From: Granulicatella sp. WM01 | GTDB lineage: Bacteria > Bacillota > Bacilli > Lactobacillales > Aerococcaceae | Direction: 5' to 3' | DNA length: 54,953 bases | NCBI RefSeq assembly: GCF_004570605.1 | Contig: NZ_SPPB01000006.1 | Span: 1 to 54,953 of the forward strand | Part shown: positions 26,090 through 34,352 of the stretch, piece by piece | Layout of the letters: the number at the start of each line of letters is the position of its first letter | Numbering within the stretch: the first letter of the stretch is position 1 | The notes under the pieces: generated by a model | What the model saw: only the letters and a program-made list of their open reading frames with translations | Database searches by the model: none | Told to the model about the DNA's origin: nothing | Program-made: the position numbers and the translations under genes

Positions 26090-26989
26090 ATGGCTAAAAC
26101 TAAAAATAAAGAACAAGATAATAAAAAAGCCGTAATAGGTTTTGGTGTCATTGTTCGAGAGTTTAAACGTGATAAAGTAGCAATGGCGTCATTCATTATT
26201 TTTGTATTATTAATTGCTGCGATATTTATAGTATCTCTGTTTTTAGATACAGAGAAAGCTATGCAAGTTTCTATTTTGAATCGTTATGCTAGTCCGGGAA
26301 CAAAACATTTTATTTTAGGTGCTGATGAGGCAGGACGTGAAATTTTATGGCAATTAATTATTGGGGCTAGAAATTCTATTACGATTGGTTTTTCAGTCAC
26401 TATTATTTCTAGTATGATTGGTTTAATTGTCGGAACAATTTCAGGTTATTATGGTGGTCGAGTAGATAATGGAATCATGCGTGTTGTAGATTTTGTCAGC
26501 ATACTTCCTAGACTATTATTCATTATTGCCTTTTTACAAATCGTACCAAAATACTCAATTTTTGCATTTATCTTAATTATGAGTGCATTTTCATGGACAT
26601 CGTATACACGTTTGTATCGCAGTAAAGCATTGTCTGAATCTGCATTAGAGTATATTAAAGCAGCTAAAACATTAGGGGCAAGCGATTTTAGAATTATGAC
26701 ACGTGAATTAGTTCCAAATATGAGTTCTGTGATTATTGTTAACTTAGTTCTTGCATTTGCAGGGAATATTGGGTTAGAAACAGGACTAAGTTATTTAGGT
26801 TTTGGTTTACCAAGTTCAACGCCAAGTTTAGGAACATTAATTAGTTATGCAAGTAACTCTGATGTTATTAAAAATAAAATTTGGGTATGGTTACCAGCTT
26901 CTCTATTGATTTTAGTATTAATGTTATGTATTAATTATATCGGTCAAGCATTACAACGTGCTTCCGACTCTAAACAACGTTTAGGATAG
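26090..26989 (+). CDS. oppC: Oligopeptide ABC importer permease OppC
   Basis: This is the second permease, 299 residues. A charged cytoplasmic N-terminus precedes the first helix at about residues 30-50. The periplasmic-facing HFILGADEAGREILWQLIIG and the EAA-loop YIKAAKTLGASDFRIMTREL are conserved OppC features, and ETGLSYLGFGLPSSTPSLG is the family signature near the C-terminus. GAAAGGAG precedes the ATG. The operon ends here with a terminator and no peptide-binding protein gene. Confidence 0.93.
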   Translation: MAKTKNKEQDNKKAVIGFGVIVREFKRDKVAMASFIIFVLLIAAIFIVSLFLDTEKAMQVSILNRYASPGTKHFILGADEAGREILWQLIIGARNSITIGFSVTIISSMIGLIVGTISGYYGGRVDNGIMRVVDFVSILPRLLFIIAFLQIVPKYSIFAFILIMSAFSWTSYTRLYRSKALSESALEYIKAAKTLGASDFRIMTRELVPNMSSVIIVNLVLAFAGNIGLETGLSYLGFGLPSSTPSLGTLISYASNSDVIKNKIWVWLPASLLILVLMLCINYIGQALQRASDSKQRLG

Positions 26990-26998
26990 TTTTATTTT

Positions 26999-27028
26999 AA
27001 GTACAGATTTTTTAATCTGTGCTTTTTT
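26999..27028 (+). terminator. Terminator of the opp operon
   Basis: AAGTACAGATT (26999-27009) pairs with AATCTGTGCTT (27014-27024), with one G-T pair and a 4-base T loop, followed by TTTT. Confidence 0.9.
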
Positions 27029-27434
27029 AGATTGTTTGGAAACATAACTATAAATTAGAGAAATCTATCCTGCATGAAAGGTGAAAATTTATATATGTAG
27101 CATAACTATAAAGGCATGTTGGCAGATGAAGATGATATTGTACAATAAATAAAAAGAATTCATGCACCATGTACGAAACCTTATACAAAGAGACTGGGAA
27201 AAGTATCTAAATAACAAAAACTGAAAGCAATCAATATTTATAAATGTTGATTGTTTTCAGTTTTAAAAATATTAATTCAGAAAATACTTAGTTTTTTCCC
27301 AGTCCGTTCACATGAACTGTTTGTATGTATAAAATATGATATGTATTTTTGTATGATAATTTTGCATGTATTACGTATCAAATGTAATATATGTTTTGCT
27401 TGTATTATGGCTAATAACACATATAAACAGAGTA
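27029..27434. other. Intergenic stretch between the convergent opp operon and plsY
   Basis: There is no gene. The stretch contains the nested inverted repeat at 27192-27304. A segment around 27110-27157 (AAGGCATGTTGGCAGAT, then GTACAAT) weakly echoes a part of the 6S RNA gene near 28903-28926. The rest is AT-rich sequence in which I see nothing else. Confidence 0.5.
27192..27304. repeat. Nested inverted repeat, 113 bases (possible MITE-like or terminator element)
   Basis: Outer arms GACTGGGAAAA (27192-27202) and TTTTCCCAGTC (27294-27304) are perfect complements. Inside them AAAACTGAAAGCAATCAA (27217-27234) pairs with TTGATTGTTTTCAGTTTT (27247-27264), 18 bp with one G-T pair. The GACTGGGA ends recall the short GGCTGGGA-type intergenic repeats common in Lactobacillales. 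On the - strand the inner hairpin is followed by a T-rich run, so it may also terminate plsY transcripts. Confidence 0.65.
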
Positions 27435-28028
27435 TTACTTTACTTTAAATCCAAATGGGACTTTAGATTCCGTTCCATTTTTAATACGGACGATATTTGT
27501 GCGATGACGATAAACAATAAATAAGGCAAGCAATATTGCAACAGTTGAAAATATCCAATCTTGAGTAAAACAAGAGGTTATAGCTAAAAGAATTGCCGTT
27601 GTCATACTAGATAAACTGACCATGCGTGTGAAATAGAGTAGAATACCAAATAAACAGATGCCTACTAATATAAATAAAGGATAAATAGCCAAGATAACCC
27701 CTGCACTCGTTGCAACAGCTTTTCCTCCCTTAAAATGTGCAAACATTGAAAATGTATGCCCTAAAATAGCAAATAAGCCAATTAATATAGGGTGCAAAGA
27801 AACGTGACATAAAATAGCTAGTAGAGTAGGAAGTGTTCCTTTAAAAATATCTATTAACAAAACAATTGTGCCTGCTTTTTTTCCTAAAACACGAAAGGTA
27901 TTGGTAGATCCTGAATTGCCACTTCCGTGTTTTCTGATGTCTGTATGGTAATAATATTTGCCTATCCAAATTCCTGTTGGAATAGATCCGAGCGTGTAAC
28001 TCAATAGTATAAGAAAAAAAATTGTCAT
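27435..28028 (-). CDS. plsY: Acyl-phosphate:glycerol-3-phosphate acyltransferase PlsY
   Basis: This membrane enzyme puts the first acyl chain on glycerol-3-phosphate, using acyl-phosphate made by PlsX. The 197 residues hold about five helices and the family motifs SYTLGSIPTGIWIGKYY, KHGSGNSGSTNTFRVLGKKAG, HTFSMFAHFKGGKAVATSAG and YRHRTNIVRIKNGTE. The start was moved to 28028 because AGGAGAAC precedes that ATG; the upstream in-frame ATG (28067) lacks a ribosome binding site. It is monocistronic here, unlinked to parE/parC. Confidence 0.94.
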   Translation of the reverse strand: MTIFFLILLSYTLGSIPTGIWIGKYYYHTDIRKHGSGNSGSTNTFRVLGKKAGTIVLLIDIFKGTLPTLLAILCHVSLHPILIGLFAILGHTFSMFAHFKGGKAVATSAGVILAIYPLFILVGICLFGILLYFTRMVSLSSMTTAILLAITSCFTQDWIFSTVAILLALFIVYRHRTNIVRIKNGTESKVPFGFKVK

Positions 28029-28763
28029 AAGTTCTCCTATCGTTATATGATATGTTAAGTGTAGCATTTTTTTGATAAAATAGAAAGTTCTAAATGATAT
28101 TCATGTGTTATATTATAAGATAAAGTAATGCAATATCTTATATAGAAAGGAGAGTATAGAAGTTTTTCACGTACAGAAATATTATTGAAACAGATAAATG
28201 GTATATTAAAAAATAACTATTTATGCTAGAGTAGAATACAGATATGTAGATCTTATTATACACATTCACAATCAAATACCTATACAAAACAAGTACTTTT
28301 AGATAGGTACTATATTTTAGAAAAAGGATTTTGTCATCATTTAACATTTATTTTTGGGGGTTAGAGAGAAGAAATAGCATAATTTATTCTTAAATACAAG
28401 TTGTGGTAAAGATTATTATGCTAATTAATTGAGCGTATATTATTATGTCTATGTATGTGATAGTCTATCTGAATGCCCATTAAAGAAGCAAAAAAAGATT
28501 TAATGGAGTGGTTTGTAAATTTGTTCTCGAGAGAAGGATCGCTAGATGTAATTTTAGCCATTATACATTGGTCAATTATCATGGATTGAATGTATTTTGA
28601 AGTTGGATGGATATATTGTGAAAGTTTTCCATAGTTTTTTAGTTTGTACAAATGAATAGTTAGTTGGATAGTTTAATATATGAAGTGTGTGCCTTCATAA
28701 CTAGCTTGTAGAGATTACTATTTATTTCACTCAAAACAATAGATAGAGTATTTTAATAGGTAA
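28029..28763. other. 735-base stretch with no intact gene between plsY and the 6S RNA gene
   Basis: No gene with a ribosome binding site is visible. Frames on the - strand at 28138-28347 and 28421-28651 are AT-rich, lack ribosome binding sites and match nothing I recognise. A coding-like + strand remnant is listed separately at 28473-28634. A bare AAAGGAG at 28145-28151 is not followed by a start codon. Confidence 0.5.
28473..28634 (+). pseudogene. Short coding-like remnant, family unknown
   Basis: From ATG at 28473 a 38-codon frame reads MPIKEAKKDLMEWFVNLF, then SREGSLDVILAIIHWS, ending at TGA (28587-28589). The same frame continues as MYFEVGWIYCESFP to a second stop near 28634. No ribosome binding site precedes it. 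The composition is protein-like, with charged and amphipathic stretches. It may be the tail of a decayed gene; I do not recognise it. Confidence 0.25.
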
Positions 28764-28799
28764 ATAAAAACACGGATGAGGTGTTCAACCGTGTTGTTT
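28764..28799 (-). terminator. Terminator downstream of the 6S RNA gene
   Basis: On the - strand AACACGG (28797-28791) pairs with CCGTGTT (28777-28771), followed by TTTATTT. It lies just beyond the predicted mature 3' end of the 6S RNA and probably defines the precursor. Confidence 0.7.
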
Positions 28800-28803
28800 C
28801 ATT

Positions 28804-29000
28804 AAAAAAAGAAATCCGCAATGCCGTTAATGTACTTTTTAGTCTTGAACCTGTTAGAAAACAGGTGGGTTTCTTAGCCTATGCTATTTAACTACCAAGT
28901 GAAAGGGCATGTTAGCACATAGTACAATTAGAATCCCTAATCAAAAAATAAACGTAAGGTCAACACATATAAAGTACCACGAACACCTCAGAAATCTTTA
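28804..29000 (-). ncRNA. ssrS: 6S RNA
   Basis: This RNA of about 197 nt binds RNA polymerase holoenzyme and mimics an open promoter. On the - strand the ends pair (AAAGA-tt-TCTG-a-GGTGTT with the 3' AACGGCATTGCGGATTTCTTT). GTACTTT pairs with AAAGTAC, and TTGACCT pairs with AGGTTCAA across one bulged base. CCTGTT/AACAGG makes the small 3'-side hairpin, and CTATG-tg-CTA/TAGCATAG closes the apical arm. Between them lies a large asymmetric central bubble, the 6S hallmark. The TTCAAGAC and ACGGCAT..GCGG segments match my memory of Lactobacillales 6S RNAs. A consensus -10 lies directly upstream. Confidence 0.82.
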
Positions 29001-29005
29001 CACTA

Positions 29006-29034
29006 ATTATATCAATAAAACAAAAAAAAGTAAA
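29006..29034 (-). promoter_or_regulatory. Promoter of the 6S RNA gene
   Basis: On the - strand TTTACT (29034-29029), 17 bases, then a consensus TATAAT (29011-29006). Transcription would begin about 6-7 bases later, at the predicted RNA 5' end. It is back-to-back with the topA promoter. Confidence 0.72.
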
Positions 29035-29083
29035 TGCTATTGAACAAAGATAAGGAAGTTATAAGATTTTTTTAATAATTTAA

Positions 29084-29112
29084 TTGACATTAGAAAAATT
29101 ATAGCATAGTAT
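29084..29112 (+). promoter_or_regulatory. Promoter of topA
   Basis: A consensus -35 TTGACA (29084-29089) is spaced 17 bases from TAGTAT (29107-29112), about 45 bases before the topA ATG. Confidence 0.65.
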
Positions 29113-29157
29113 AGAAAAGAATTTGTATGAAGAATGAGAAGTAAGAGGACGTAATAT

Positions 29158-31233
29158 ATGGCATATAAAAATTTAGTCATTGTAGAATCCCCAGCTAAAG
29201 CGAAAACCATTGAAAAATATTTAGGAAAGAATTTTAAAGTTGTAGCAAGTAAGGGACATTTGAGAGATCTTCCAAAGAGTAAAATGGGAGTAGATATTGA
29301 GCAGCAGTATACTCCGCAATACATTTCTATTCGTGGAAAAGGGGATTTAATTAAAGAATTACGAAAATATGCATCTAAAGCTAATCATGTTTATTTAGCA
29401 AGTGACCCAGATAGAGAAGGAGAAGCAATTGCTTGGCATTTGGCGTTTCTATTAGGGTTAAATCCAACGGATAATATACGTGTGGTATTTAACGAAATCA
29501 CTAAAGATGCTGTTAAAGAAGCATTTAAAACGCCACGTCCAATTAATATGGATTTAGTGGATTCACAACAAGCACGCCGTGTTTTAGATAGATTAGTAGG
29601 CTATTCAATCTCTCCAATTTTGTGGAAAAAAGTAAAAAAAGGATTGAGTGCTGGACGAGTACAATCTGTGGCATTAAAATTAATTATCGAACGTGAACAA
29701 GAAATAAATCAATTTATACCGGTTGAATATTGGCAAATTGCAGGAGAATTTATTAAAGATAAGCACATTTTTTCTGCACAGTTTTATGGTATAAATGGAA
29801 AAAAAGTTGAGTTAAAAACGGAAGAAGATGCTAGGGCAATCCAAGAAAAATTAACAGGCAGAGAGTACAAAGTTAGCCAAGTTGTGAAAAAAGAGCGACG
29901 TAGACAACCAGCTGCCCCGTTTACAACAAGTAGTCTACAACAAGAGTCTGTTCGTAAGTTGAACTTTAGAACGGGACGTACTATGGCAATTGCACAACAA
30001 CTTTATGAAGGTGTTGCATTGGGGAAACAAGGAACAGTTGGTTTAATTACATATATGCGTACTGATTCGACACGTATTTCAGAAGTTGCTCGTCTTGAAG
30101 TGTCTGACTACATTACACAAAAACATGGCACTCAATTTGTGGGTGTTTTGAAAAAAGGTAAGCAAAGTCAATCTGCTCAAGATGCACATGAAGCCATTCG
30201 ACCAACGAGTGTCTGGCGTACGCCTGAAGCGGTAGCAGCGTATTTAACAAAAGAACAATTAAAATTGTATACGTTAATTTGGTCGCGTTTTGTTGCTAGT
30301 CAAATGGCACCTGCTATTTATGATACAGTACAAGCAACATTAGAACAAAATCAAGTTCAATTCAAAGCAAGTGGATCTACTGTTACGTTTCCTGGTTTTT
30401 TAACCGTCTATGAAGAATCATTGGATGATAAAAAAGCAGAAAAAGCTAATCCACTACCTTATTTAGAAGTAAATGATAACATTTTGAGTAAGCAGGTCAA
30501 TTCTACTCAGCACTTTACTCAGCCACCTGCACGATATTCTGAAGCAACATTAATTAAAGTCTTAGAGGAAAATGGAGTAGGTAGACCTTCTACGTATGCA
30601 CCAACATTAGATACATTACAAAAACGTTATTACGTTAAACTAGTGACAAAACGATTTGAACCAACAGAACTAGGTGAAATTGTCAATCATTTAATTACAA
30701 CATTCTTTCCAAATATTGTTGACGTTACATTTACGGCGAATATGGAAACAGATCTTGATGATATTGAAGAAGGAAAACGAGTGTGGCAAGATGTTATTGA
30801 TCAATTTTATCGTCCATTCAGTACTTATTTACAAAAAGCTGAAACAAGTATCGAAAAGATTGAAATTAAAGATGAACCAGCAGGATTTGATTGTTCAGAA
30901 TGTGGAAGTCCTATGGTTATAAAAGTAGGAAAATATGGAAAATTTTATGCATGTAGCCATTTCCCAGAGTGTCATCATACTGAAGCTATTGTGAAAAAAA
31001 TTGGTGTAGTTTGCCCACAATGTCATCAAGGTGAAATCATTGAACGAAAATCTAAGAAAAATAAAATTTTCTATGGGTGTTCTTTGTATCCAACCTGCGA
31101 TTTTGTGTCTTGGGATAAACCAATTGGGCGACAATGTCCAAAAGATAATCACTACCTTATCGAGAAGAAAGTTAGAGGTGGGAAACAAGTAGTATGCAGT
31201 CAATGTGACTACAAAGAAGATGTACAAAAATGA
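29158..31233 (+). CDS. topA: DNA topoisomerase I
   Basis: This is a type IA topoisomerase that relaxes negative supercoils. The 691 residues start with the TOPRIM domain ([18 protein letters not shown], with [14 protein letters not shown] at about 82-95). Catalytic Tyr299 lies in [14 protein letters not shown]. Three C-terminal Cys4 zinc ribbons are present: CSECGSP...CSHFPEC, CPQCHQG...CSLYPTC, and a degenerate CPKDNHY...CSQC lacking one spacing-typical Cys. AGAGGACG precedes the ATG. It has its own promoter and terminator; dprA and trmFO, frequent neighbours, are absent. Confidence 0.97.
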   Translation: MAYKNLVIVESPAKAKTIEKYLGKNFKVVASKGHLRDLPKSKMGVDIEQQYTPQYISIRGKGDLIKELRKYASKANHVYLASDPDREGEAIAWHLAFLLGLNPTDNIRVVFNEITKDAVKEAFKTPRPINMDLVDSQQARRVLDRLVGYSISPILWKKVKKGLSAGRVQSVALKLIIEREQEINQFIPVEYWQIAGEFIKDKHIFSAQFYGINGKKVELKTEEDARAIQEKLTGREYKVSQVVKKERRRQPAAPFTTSSLQQESVRKLNFRTGRTMAIAQQLYEGVALGKQGTVGLITYMRTDSTRISEVARLEVSDYITQKHGTQFVGVLKKGKQSQSAQDAHEAIRPTSVWRTPEAVAAYLTKEQLKLYTLIWSRFVASQMAPAIYDTVQATLEQNQVQFKASGSTVTFPGFLTVYEESLDDKKAEKANPLPYLEVNDNILSKQVNSTQHFTQPPARYSEATLIKVLEENGVGRPSTYAPTLDTLQKRYYVKLVTKRFEPTELGEIVNHLITTFFPNIVDVTFTANMETDLDDIEEGKRVWQDVIDQFYRPFSTYLQKAETSIEKIEIKDEPAGFDCSECGSPMVIKVGKYGKFYACSHFPECHHTEAIVKKIGVVCPQCHQGEIIERKSKKNKIFYGCSLYPTCDFVSWDKPIGRQCPKDNHYLIEKKVRGGKQVVCSQCDYKEDVQK

Positions 31234-31300
31234 CATAGAAAATCTTCTTAAAATGTATTGATGATACACATGCGATCCACTATTATTGAGAAATAAACTT

Positions 31301-31350
31301 AAATGGCTTTAAATAAGGTAGTTATAGACCTTAATTTAAAGCCATTTTAA
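31301..31350 (+). terminator. Terminator of topA
   Basis: AAATGGCTTTAAAT (31301-31314) pairs perfectly with ATTTAAAGCCATTT (31334-31347). Inner AAGGT/ACCTT arms extend the stem. A short T run follows. Confidence 0.88.
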
Positions 31351-31352
31351 TT

Positions 31353-31712
31353 GTTTTAGGGAGGGATTTGTGTAGAGGAGTGAAATGTTTTTTATTAATA
31401 TGAGAACTATATAAAATAGTAAAGCTATAAGATTGATCATATCAAAAAGGGAACACTATGTTTATATTATTTGTGATAAATAGAATAGCTATTTTTAGTA
31501 TCGAGTCTCTCTATAGCAGATATGTGTATGATAAAACTGAAATAAAGCAATGCATTACGAGATATGGTTAGTGGTATTTTAACATGTCATGTTAATTTAT
31601 GAGTCAATAATATTAGCATGTATATAACGTGAGATAGTTTTCACATTATAATGAGGTTAATCGCGTTTTGCAAACTTGAAATAACAGTCCACTAGAGAGA
31701 TAAAAATTTTTA
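31353..31712. other. 360-base stretch without a gene before the efflux operon
   Basis: No open frame with a ribosome binding site is found. A lone TATAAT-like motif (about 31645) is not followed by a gene. I see no RNA gene or repeat in it. Confidence 0.5.
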
Positions 31713-31769
31713 TTGACAGGGTAATGAATAGCATGATACAATATCTTCAATAATTGAACAATTGTTCAA
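31713..31769 (+). promoter_or_regulatory. Promoter and ArsR/SmtB-type operator of the metal efflux operon
   Basis: TTGACA (31713-31718) and TACAAT (31737-31742) are 18 bases apart. Directly downstream is a perfect 16-base palindrome TTGAACAATTGTTCAA (31754-31769), containing the TGAACA..TGTTCA form of SmtB/CzrA-family operators. It overlaps the expected start region and lies 24 bases before the ATPase ATG. The repressor is very probably the ArsR-family protein encoded downstream. Confidence 0.83.
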
Positions 31770-31793
31770 ATGTTAAAAAGAGAGGGAGTTTAT

Positions 31794-33887
31794 ATGACAC
31801 TAATACAGAAACTACGGGAAAAGTGCAATTTACATAGACAACACGTTAAACAAGGAGAGAGCAGTTACCAGGGAAAGCACGGACAATGTGAAGATGGCAA
31901 TGACTATGAAAAACATGTGCAACGTGTAGAATACAGACACCAAGGAAAGCACGGAGAAAATGAAGAGAGAGAACACTATAAGAAGCATGTGCATCATGGG
32001 AAGGGATGCAATCATAATCACCATCATCATAATGCAAAAGTAACCATTTTGCTTTATATGGTATCTGTTTTAAGTTATAGTGTTGCAAAATTTGTGCCAT
32101 TGCCTGAGATGCTGCAAAACGCTTTGTATTTATTTTCAACAGTATTTGGTGGGTATCATGTTATTCAAGAGGGTATTGGATTAAGCGTATCTCAAAGTAT
32201 GTTATCCAAAAAATTTACACCAAATACACACTTATTAATGACTTTAGCAGCTATTGGATCTATTGGTATTGGAGAATTTGAAGAAGCAGCACTACTTATT
32301 TTGATTTTTGCAGGGGCACATTTTTTAGAAGAGTATGCTGAAAATAAATCTCGTCAGGAAATGAGTGCATTACTTGCAATGAAGCCAACACAAGCACGTC
32401 TTATTCTCCAAGACGATAGTGTTGCATTGGTAGATGTTAAGCAAGTTAAAATGGGCGATACATTGCAAGTTTTAAATGGAGATCAAATTGCAATTGATGG
32501 AGTTATTATTGAAGGAAATGGATACATTAATGAAGCGTCTATTAATGGTGAGAGTGTACCGAAAGAAAAGAGTATTGGAGATGAGGTATTTGCCTCCACA
32601 ATTAATGAGCAGGGATCATTTAAAATGAATGTGACAAAAACTGCTGAGGATACTGTGTTTGCTAAAATTATTCAGTTAGTAAAACAAGCACAAAATAATA
32701 CAACTAAAACAGCAGCTAAAATTAAGCAGTTTGAGCCAATTTATGTGAAGTGGGCATTAATTTTTGTTGTGGTGTTTTTCATTGGAGCCAGTGTGATATT
32801 AGGGATTAAAGAAAGTAGTTATAAATCACTCATTATGTTGGTGGCACTTTCCCCGTGTGCTCTGGCAGCTAGTGCAATTCCGGCCACCTTATCTGCTCTG
32901 TCTAATTTAGCAAAAAGAGGTGTATTATTAAAAGGTGGGAGTTATTTATCTGATGTTGCTGAATTAAAAGCAATCGCCTTTGATAAGACAGGAACGCTGA
33001 CTAAAGGAATGCCGGTTGTTACAAATACGTATTTTACTCAAGAGGGGAAACAATTTATTCCACTTATTGTTGGTATGGAAAAACAAGCCAATCATCCGTT
33101 AGCTAAAGCTATTTTAAGACATTTTTCTCATGAGCAAGGACAAAGTGTAAGTGTAGATAATCGTATTGGAGAAGGTTTGGTTACAGTAGTTGAACAGCAA
33201 GAATACCGTATTGGAAAACGATTGTTACATGATGTTATCTCTGATGAGGTCGAGAAGAAAGCAAAAGAGTGGGAATTAAGTGGACAGACAGTTGTGTATT
33301 TTTCTAAAAATAGTCAAATTATTGGTTTAATTGCGATGATGGATCTTCCAAGTAAAGCAAGTAAACGGGTTATTGCATATTTTAATCGAAGAAATATTCA
33401 AACAATCATGATTACTGGGGATACGAAAACAACAGGGCAATCAATCGCCAAGCAACTAGGTGTTAAAGAGGTTCTGGCAAATGTAATGCCTGAAGATAAA
33501 GCTAAGTTAATAAGTATAAAACAAGCAAAAATTGGGAAAATAGCCATGGTTGGTGACGGAGTGAATGATGCTCCTGCTCTAGTTAGTGCTGATGTAGGTA
33601 TAGCAATGGGAGATGGAACAGATATTGCTATTGATGTATCTGATGCAGTATTGATGCATAATGATTTGAGCAAATTAGTTTATTTGCATAAAATTGCTAG
33701 ACGCTTAAATCGTATTGTGTGGCAAAATATTGTCTTTTCTATGTTGGTTGTAGCCAGTCTAGTGATAATGAACGTGTTTAATATATCTAGTATTGCCTTT
33801 AGTGTTATTGGCCATGAGGGCAGCACACTATTAGTTATTTTAAATGGATTACGTTTACTTATCCCTATAAAAAATAGCGTATTTTAA
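31794..33887 (+). CDS. P1B-4 type heavy-metal efflux ATPase with His-rich N-terminus
   Basis: This membrane ATPase exports a divalent metal (697 residues). After a cytoplasmic tail with 15 histidines in the first 80 residues (two 24-residue repeats, then HNHHHHN) come eight membrane helices. It has NGESVPKEK in the actuator domain, phosphorylation motif DKTGTLTKG and hinge GDGVNDAPAL. The TM6 metal motif is SPC (LSPCALAASAIPATLSAL) and the last helix has HEGSTLLVILNGLR; both mark the P1B-4 group (CoaT, PfeT, ZosA), not the CPC zinc/cadmium type. The downstream SmtB-like sensor points to Zn; Co or Fe(II) is possible. The start was set at 31794, after GAGGGAG; the ATG at 31770 abuts the operator. 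Confidence 0.93.
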   Translation: MTLIQKLREKCNLHRQHVKQGESSYQGKHGQCEDGNDYEKHVQRVEYRHQGKHGENEEREHYKKHVHHGKGCNHNHHHHNAKVTILLYMVSVLSYSVAKFVPLPEMLQNALYLFSTVFGGYHVIQEGIGLSVSQSMLSKKFTPNTHLLMTLAAIGSIGIGEFEEAALLILIFAGAHFLEEYAENKSRQEMSALLAMKPTQARLILQDDSVALVDVKQVKMGDTLQVLNGDQIAIDGVIIEGNGYINEASINGESVPKEKSIGDEVFASTINEQGSFKMNVTKTAEDTVFAKIIQLVKQAQNNTTKTAAKIKQFEPIYVKWALIFVVVFFIGASVILGIKESSYKSLIMLVALSPCALAASAIPATLSALSNLAKRGVLLKGGSYLSDVAELKAIAFDKTGTLTKGMPVVTNTYFTQEGKQFIPLIVGMEKQANHPLAKAILRHFSHEQGQSVSVDNRIGEGLVTVVEQQEYRIGKRLLHDVISDEVEKKAKEWELSGQTVVYFSKNSQIIGLIAMMDLPSKASKRVIAYFNRRNIQTIMITGDTKTTGQSIAKQLGVKEVLANVMPEDKAKLISIKQAKIGKIAMVGDGVNDAPALVSADVGIAMGDGTDIAIDVSDAVLMHNDLSKLVYLHKIARRLNRIVWQNIVFSMLVVASLVIMNVFNISSIAFSVIGHEGSTLLVILNGLRLLIPIKNSVF
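31842..31991 (+). repeat. 72-base in-frame tandem repeat coding for the His-rich tail
   Basis: Two consecutive 72-base units (31842-31913 and 31914-31985) and the start of a third encode 24-residue repeats beginning HV and sharing QGKHG and a C-terminal Y-x-K. Units are diverged but alignable in DNA (e.g. GGAAAGCACGGA in both). Repeat number could vary between strains by slippage. Confidence 0.8.
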
Positions 33888-33932
33888 TGGATGTATTATA
33901 AAATAAGGGTAAATGTGAAAAGGAGTAAAGTG

Positions 33933-34220
33933 ATGACATATACAAATGAAGAGTTAACAGTATTATCTGGACTATTTAAAGCACTTGGTGATCAGACACG
34001 ATTAAATATTTTACTTCAATTATTTGATGGGGAATTAAGTGTGAATGAAATTGCTGAACATATCGGATTAAGCGTGTCGGCAATATCACATCAACTTAAA
34101 TTATTACGATTACACAAGTTAATCAAATCAAGAAAAGAGGGAAAATACATTTTTTATTCTTTAGACGATTTGCATGTGAAAGACGTCATTGCAATTTCAA
34201 TGCAACATATTTCTGAATGA
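33933..34220 (+). CDS. ArsR/SmtB-family zinc-type metal-sensing repressor
   Basis: This 95-residue winged-helix repressor has the recognition region SVNEIAEHIGLSVSAISHQLKLLR. The last helix (LDDLHVKDVIAISMQHISE) aligns with the SmtB/CzrA alpha-5 site: Asp and His two apart, then His and Glu 11 and 14 positions after the first His. This D-H-H-E set equals SmtB's zinc ligands. There is no N-terminal CxC (alpha-3N) site as in CadC. The start was placed at 33933, 8 bases after AAGGAG; upstream in-frame ATG 33891 has no such site. It probably represses the efflux ATPase gene via the palindrome at 31754. Confidence 0.93.
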   Translation: MTYTNEELTVLSGLFKALGDQTRLNILLQLFDGELSVNEIAEHIGLSVSAISHQLKLLRLHKLIKSRKEGKYIFYSLDDLHVKDVIAISMQHISE

Positions 34221-34283
34221 AATTAATCGTTATAAATTTTCTTAGTAATTTTGGTTAATTTTAAGTGTTATCTATTAAAATAA

Positions 34284-34328
34284 AGCACATTATATTTTGA
34301 GTCATCAATATAATGTGCTATAATTTTT
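34284..34328 (+). terminator. Terminator of the metal efflux operon
   Basis: AGCACATTATATT (34284-34296) and AATATAATGTGCT (34307-34319) form a perfect 13-bp stem followed by ATAATTTTTTT. Confidence 0.92.
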
Positions 34329-34352
34329 TTATATGAGAATTGGAGGATGTTT

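Noticed and set aside
27251-27448. 65-codon frame on the + strand beside plsY
   Set aside because: Begins inside the inner hairpin of the nested repeat, has no ribosome binding site and overlaps the plsY 3' end.
28138-28347. 69-codon - strand frame; similarly 28421-28651
   Set aside because: No ribosome binding sites, Tyr/Ile/Asn-rich chance composition and no recognisable motif.
31842-31991. CRISPR-like repeats
   Set aside because: The repeats are in frame, contiguous without spacers and encode a protein segment.
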